Shown here: positions 58,495 to 64,000 of the stretch, piece by piece | Numbering within the stretch: the first letter of the stretch is position 1 | Layout of the letters: each line of letters starts with the position of its first letter | Assembly (NCBI GenBank): GCA_017354895.1 | Contig: CP071497.1 | Span: 1,984,001 to 2,048,000, forward strand | Direction: 5' to 3' | DNA: 64,000 bases | Source: Podospora comata | Taxonomy: Eukaryota; Ascomycota; Sordariomycetes; Sordariales; Podosporaceae | Position numbers and translations under genes: made by a program | Notes under the pieces: generated by a model | Told to the model about the DNA's origin: nothing | Seen by the model: the letters and a program-made list of their open reading frames with translations, nothing else | The model's database searches: none

Positions 58495-61163
58495 ATGTCA
58501 ACCAGCCGGTCTCCTGCTGGCGTCGTTCCCCCCCCTCCCCTCAGTCAGGACCGTGGATACGGCCCTTCAAACCATTTTCCTCAGCAGCAGCACGGCATGG
58601 AACAGGGCTATCCCACGGCTGCAGCAGATGCCGAGACCCTCTCCAATACCATTGCAAACTCCCACGTCGAACACAACAACCACCTTGACGGTCCCGTAGC
58701 CCCGCGTCCGACCAAGTTTACCGAAGAGTGGGATGCTAGCCAGCGAGGAAGCTCCATTATTGACGGCCAGAGATATAACAAGACCAGTAACCACGTCAAC
58801 AACAGCGCGATGCAGCGGTCCAGTTCCTACGCCGGCTCCGTCGCCGGCATCACCAACGATGGAGCGACATCTCTGTCTCGTGGCAACACCCTGAAGAAGA
58901 AGGCATCCATACGGAGGAGCGGCAGTCTGAAGCGAAGTAACAGCCGGCGGAGCATGAAGGCAGGCAGTGTGAGGAGTCTTGTCCTTCAGCCAACGACAGA
59001 CCAGGATGAACTTCACAGCGCTTTCTACTGCCCAGTGCCCACATCGGGTAGTCCGACTGAGGTTCTTGCGAACCGCTTTCAAGGTTAGTGCTTGTCTCGA
59101 CCAGATCACCCATCCTTGCGATCTTGTGGCTAACCTCATGCTTGAAGCCTGGCGCAAGATTCTCAAGGACTTGATCACATACTTTCGCGAAATCCAAACA
59201 CACTATGAACACCGAGCCAAGTCGCTAATCAAACTGGGCAATGTGCTGAACAATATCACGACGCCTCCGGGCTTCATCGCGTCCGGTGGTCTCGATGACG
59301 CATTGCAGATTTTGCGAGGGCACAACAAACAAGCCATTATGGAGGCTAACAAGGCGAGAGAGATTGAGGAGGATGTCATCTTGGCACTGACCGGTCTGCG
59401 TAGCGACTTGCATCAGAAGATCAAAGAGATCAAAAACCTATCAGGCGACTTCAAGAACTCGGTGGATAAAGAGATGGAGGCGACTCGCAAGGCTGTAAAT
59501 CACCTACAGGACGTCTTGGGCCAAACCGAGCTCGACACGGCCTTGACAACTGGAAAGCAAGATCCTTATTTATTACGACTTAACGTTGACCGGCAGTTGG
59601 AGAAACAGATAGATGAGGAAAACTACCTGCATCAGGTAAGCCCCCCCTTGCAAGGCGGTGCGCAGAATGATACTCACTGTTCCTATTCAAGGCATACCTA
59701 AACCTGGAGAACTCGGGGAAAGAACTCGAGTCGATTGTCGTCGGCGAGATCCAAAAGTCATACAACGCCTTTGCCAGCATACTCAAGCGGGAAGCAGACT
59801 CTGCCTATGGGACCATCGAAGAGCTTCGGCTTGGCCCCATCACCCTGGCCAAGGACGCAGAATGGCTATCTTTTGTTCACAGAGATGAACGCTTTGTTGA
59901 CCCCGACCTTCCCATGCGGTCAGCTGAGTTCATACATTACCCAGGACGGGATCACTATGCTTGCCAAGAGATTCGAGCGGGCTTGTTGGAACGGAAGAGC
60001 AAGTACTTGAAGAGCTACACAGCCGGATGGTATGTTCTTCTCTTGCCGAGACCACGTGTACAAGGTTTGTTTGTACTGACACATGCAGGTACGTTCTTTC
60101 ACCCACGCATCTGCACGAGTTCAAATCTGCGGACAAGACACAAGCACCCGTCATGTCCCTCTACCTGCCGGAACAGAAATTGGGATCGCACTCCACAGAA
60201 GGCGGATCCTCGAATAAGTTCGTTCTCAAGGGCCGCCAGACAGGATCGATGCATCGTGGCCACACATGGGTATTCCGCGCGGAGAGCCATGATACGATGA
60301 TGGCCTGGTACGAGGACATCAAAACTTTGACCGAGAGGACTCCGGAAGAGCGAAGCAATCTCGTGCGTGGCAACAGTCGAAGCATTAGCAGATCATCTCA
60401 ACGGTCGTCTCTTAGCAGCGACGGGGTCGACGATGACGAAGACCCCCCCTTCATGGCAACTGCCGCATCCGTCAATCAGCAGCCGAGACCAGACTCCCTG
60501 CCTCGACGTCCTTCAGGTGGGCGATTCCCATCTGACCTCCAAGTAAACGCACAACGAGGCTTACAGGTCCCCCTCTCGCCGCTTAGCATAAGCTCCGAAC
60601 CAAACAGATACGACGAGAACGATCGCGATGTCATTGTTGCAGCCAATACCATCCCCGGAAGTGAGCTAGGACCGCAATATCATACCCATCAGCATTTCGA
60701 TACGTCATCGACAACTCGACGGAACGAGGACCTGCGCTCGCCGCCCATCCCCCAGACCGGGACAACAACAGGCGCCTACGAGGAACCAAACGGACGTGTC
60801 GTTGGGTCTGCAAATAACCAAGTCTACACCAATGGAGGATCGGATTCTTATCAGAAAGATGGCATGGTGTGGGCAGAACCAGTTCCTATCTCGCCTTCCA
60901 CGCTCAGAGATCAGGCTCAAACATTGTCCTCACGAGCCGATGCAGATGATCGACTCTATGCCACACAGAACATCTCGGTAACAGAGGGCCAAGATGGCTA
61001 CAAGTCGGAGCCTCGAGGGAACTGGTATGGGCAGGCCAATGGGGGTATAGCCCAAAACGACCCGCAAGTACGACCAGGCGCTGAGCGAACAGACAGTGCC
61101 CCAACCATCTCACATCTACATATACCTGGGGAGTATCCCAAGAGTTCGACCAGCGGTTTTTGA
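58495..61163 (+). CDS. SLM1: Slm1-type F-BAR and PH domain protein (TORC2 effector)
   Basis: Homologue of yeast Slm1/Slm2, eisosome-associated PI(4,5)P2-binding proteins phosphorylated by TORC2 that act in sphingolipid and actin control at the plasma membrane. Exons are 58,495-59,083, 59,148-59,635, 59,692-60,029 and 60,089-61,163, giving 829 residues. A disordered N-terminus with a basic RSGSLKRSNSRRS patch leads to the F-BAR-like coiled coil (about 190-450), beginning FQAWRKILKDLITYFREIQTHYEHRAKSLIKLGN. The PH domain follows (about 465-555), with YVLSPTHLHEF, SLYLPEQKLGSHS and TWVFRAESHDTMMAWYEDIK. A 270-residue Ser/Pro/Asn-rich tail ends PTISHLHIPGEYPKSSTSGF, a short conserved-looking C-terminus. 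Confidence 0.95.
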
Positions 61164-62041
61164 TACCCTTGAAAGAATGTGAAAACCGGCTCGGAGGGTT
61201 TTCTTTTTGTGTTAATTGTTCTTTAATTGTCCTCTGGCGCAAACCGTCGAAGTTCAAGGCCTCTTTTATTCACTGTCAGTGGTGTCCAGCACCAGCCTTT
61301 CCCTGCTAGTTGAAGATCCAAACGTCTCGCAGATGGCAGAATGTTATTGTTTATCCCCATTACCGCTCTTGGTATTAAATAACGAAGATATCTTTGTGAT
61401 TGAAGATCGGATCTTGGACACTGCCACCGCTATTTGCCTCACCTTCTCATGTGATCCAGTCTCATTGCGAGTCTGCACCCTGACAGAGATGTATGCGCTG
61501 GTGTTCGTGTCGCTGTTTTGAGTTTGCAACCGACCTCCCAACCTCGCACCCGCCTTCATCAAGAGCCCTGAGCGCACTAGTCCCTCAGGCTTCTGTATAT
61601 CTCGGAGGTTGGAGAGAAAAGAGACAAGATTTCATGCATCTCTGGGACACGCCCGATCCTCTTGTGATGACGTGCGCTCGAACAGCCTCTGCGCTGCGCT
61701 ATGTACATCGAGCTCTTCAAGTTCTGTTCGTAACCACGAATCCCGCCTTCTATTTAAACTAAGCCAGCCCATGGACCCCCAACCAACAAATTGCCATCTT
61801 CCAGGCATGACCATCTGCTTTCAAGAAGGCCGATGTGCCTCCAACTTCCCTCGTTGCGCTTCTCACACTCTCCTGTCAACATTGGTCTATCTCACTCCTG
61901 AATTCCATTCTTGAACTGCAACGTCCGACCAGCTAGATGCGTGTGTGAGGATACAACCAGAGAACACCTGCCCTACAGCTTTCACTGGTCCTCTCTCTCC
62001 TCTGCTCACCTGTGACAAAATATACTCGCAAAGCAGAAACT
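61164..62041. other. Intergenic region between SLM1 and the MFS gene
   Basis: It contains the SLM1 3' flank and the MFS promoter and leader. No gene is seen. Confidence 0.5.
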
Positions 62042-64000
62042 ATGGGTACCAGAAAACCGTCCTGTTCTTGGGACGACCAGGCGGCGGTCGATGCTACGCA
62101 ATGGGCAGTAGATGCCATGACCGTAGCGACTGAGTCGTTTCGACTGCAGTTCCAAGGTCAGTTTGGAGAGGCCAATGGCCGATCACGCCGGAACTCATTG
62201 AGCCTGGATGATGTTCTCTCCGAGCGCCGGGCCTCACGTCAACGTGGGCAAGTCCATGTGGCTGGATGGCGGCCCGTCTCGGAGAGACCTAACAACTTTG
62301 ATGCAAACTACAAGGGGCCTCTCTCATCAAACCCGCCTTCTATGTCGTTCACCTCAGAGCCTCACGATCTACCCAGGCCACCCGACCCGACCGCTACACG
62401 ACCAGTGCAGCAGCACATCGGCATCCACATCAGCAAAAACAGCGGGAGAAACAGAGCATCATCTCAGCCCTATCCCGCTTTTCACAGGCCTCTAACACCT
62501 CGTCAGTCATCTCAAAAAGAACCTGAGCGTCACCACCCCTTGCCCTCCCTACCCCTTCATCCCGGTCTTCGGGGTGATGAGGAAAACAGAGATAGCAAGC
62601 AGTTCTCCGTGCAACAGTACGATGCGGTGAACCCCGCGGATTCTCAGTCGACCATGGTACCCCTGGAAGATGCAGAAACCGACACCACCTACCTTTCATC
62701 TTCCTTCTCCTCCACTGCCATTGCCAAGCCGAAAGCCTCTCACTTTTCCCCTCGGCGCAAATCCAGGGCCGCCTCCCGAGCCATGGTATCGTCCTCCTCC
62801 CCCTATCAATCCTCTGCCTCATCCACTCCAACCCATCCTTGCTCACCTCCCCCAGCGGCTACCCAGTCCCCTTCCACCCGGCCAGACGTCCTCGTCTCCC
62901 CTTTTCACGAGATCCTCTTCGTCCTCCTCATCTGCCTAGCCCAGATTCTCATGCTTGCTGGTCTCGCCCAGGCCATGGTCCCCGCCTCGATCATCTCCCA
63001 GTCCTTTAGTGACTCCACTCCCGGCACCATGGCGTGGTACTCAGCCGCGTACGGCCTCACATCAGCAACATTCGTCCTTCCGTCTGGTCGTGTGGGCGAT
63101 CTCTTTGGCCACAAAAAGGTGTTTGTCACTGGCTGGCTTTGGTTCGGCCTGTGGAGCTTGATTGCTGGGTTTTCTGGACACGCCGAGCGCAGCGCGGGCG
63201 AGGGGACGGTCTTCTTTTGTGTGGCGAGGGGGCTGCAGGGGATCGGACCGGCGCTGTTGGTGCCGAGCGGGCAGGCGTTGTTGGGCAGAACGTATCAGCC
63301 GGGGATGAGGAAGAATATGGTGCTCTGCCTGTTTGGGGCGTCGGCGCCGCTGGGGTTTGTCATGGGGGCTATCTTCTCGAGTTTGTTTGCAGTGCGAGGG
63401 AACTGGCCGTGGGCGTTTTGGCTGTTAGCCATCATGTGCTTTGTGCTCGCGGTGGTGAGCTTGTCCATCCTGCCGACTTCACGGGGTCAGTCTTGTCTGA
63501 AAGGGGGGGAGGGCTTGTGGTCACAGTTCGATGGATGGGGTATGATGCTCGGCGTTAGCGGGTTGGTGCTGCTGAACTTTGCGTTCAATCAAGCTCCCAA
63601 CGTCTCCTGGAAGACACCTTATACGTATTTCCTGTTGATCATTGGGTTGATCTTGATTGCTGCTTTCATGTCTCATGAGTGGAAGGCGCCTTACCCCCTT
63701 ATTCCTATCGCGGCCATGAAGCCGGCGACGAACTTTGTGTTGGGCTGTACGGGGGCTGGCTGGGGGTGTTTTAGTATTTGGATTTATTACACCTTCAATG
63801 TTGTTCAAAATCTGAAAGGATGGTCGCCGTTGCTCGCTTCTGTGAGCTTCATTCCAGCGTACGTATCCCCCCAAGTTGCCCAGTCAATAAGGGAAAATGA
63901 AAAGAACTAACGAGACGTTGCGGTGTAAAGTCCGATGTGTGGCCTTGCTGCCAGTATTCTGGTCGGATTCTTGATGTCGCGAGTCAAGCCTCACTGGATC
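62042..64000 (+). CDS. MFS transporter, DHA2 drug:H+ antiporter type, 3' end outside window
   Basis: Exon 1 is 62,042-63,858; an intron at 63,859-63,930 (GTACGT donor) leads into an exon that runs past 64,000. About 630 residues are visible. The first 285 or so residues are hydrophilic and probably disordered (Ser/Pro/Arg-rich), unusually long for this family. Membrane helices start at FHEILFVLLICLAQILMLAG. The loop 2-3 motif A is SGRVGDLFGHKKVF, and helix 4 has ARGLQGIGPALLVPSGQALLG. WYSAAYGLTSATFVLPSG and the later helices match the Atr1-like branch of DHA2 (14-helix) exporters. The substrate cannot be predicted. The partial exon 2 reads PMCGLAASILVGFLMSRVKPHW. Confidence 0.92.

Overview
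The window comes from a filamentous ascomycete, most likely a Sordariomycete; I cannot name the genus. The evidence is short (42-90 nt) GT..AG introns with CTAAC/CTGAC-type branch sites, gene families typical of moulds (SPX-RING, Slm1-type F-BAR/PH, Sqs1, STR2-type cystathionine gamma-synthase), a divergent H2A/H2B pair, and a long AT-rich block with the C-to-T / G-to-A decay expected of repeat-induced point mutation (RIP). All exon boundaries were placed by eye from splice consensus plus reading phase. For every complete gene the proposed exons sum to a whole number of codons.

Positions 1 to about 18,830 are a gene-free, very AT-rich block made of dead transposable elements. Recognisable pieces are a Ty1/copia polyprotein relic with its 3' LTR (about 5,040-7,140), an inverted copy of that LTR (about 1,230-3,819), a solo LTR of a second family inserted into that copy (1,422-3,390), and a Tc1/mariner element inserted into the solo LTR (1,593-2,910). 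A second, uninterrupted copy of the solo LTR lies at 16,027-16,635, and a Fot1/pogo transposase relic lies at about 15,198-15,960. Target-site duplications and matching empty sites allow the insertion order to be read directly. The block ends abruptly near 18,830.

From about 18,830 to 64,000 the sequence has normal base composition and carries 15 complete protein genes plus one cut by the window edge. In order: an unrecognised WD-like protein (minus); a YAT-type amino-acid permease with 18 proposed exons including 14-nt and 7-nt microexons (plus); KGD2, the 2-oxoglutarate dehydrogenase E2 (minus), divergent from a complex I B22/NDUFB9 subunit (plus); histone H2A (minus) divergent from H2B (plus); Sqs1 (minus) divergent from Atg4 (plus); Jjj1 (minus); an SPX-RING ubiquitin ligase (plus); cystathionine gamma-synthase (minus); a VOC-domain protein with a long disordered tail (minus); Nep1/Emg1 (minus); a secreted protein with about 25 Gly-Asn-Gly-Gln repeats (plus); an Slm1-type F-BAR/PH protein (plus); and a DHA2-type MFS transporter running off the right edge (plus).

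Most of these are housekeeping genes: mitochondrial energy metabolism (KGD2, NDUFB9), chromatin (H2A, H2B), ribosome and pre-mRNA maturation (Nep1, Jjj1, Sqs1), autophagy (Atg4), phosphate and TORC2 signalling (SPX-RING, Slm1), and sulphur amino-acid synthesis. I see no biosynthetic gene cluster, CRISPR array or tRNA. The most unusual signals are the datable nested insertions, the two microexons of the permease, the repeated use of GTCAGT splice donors, and the repeat-bearing secreted protein.
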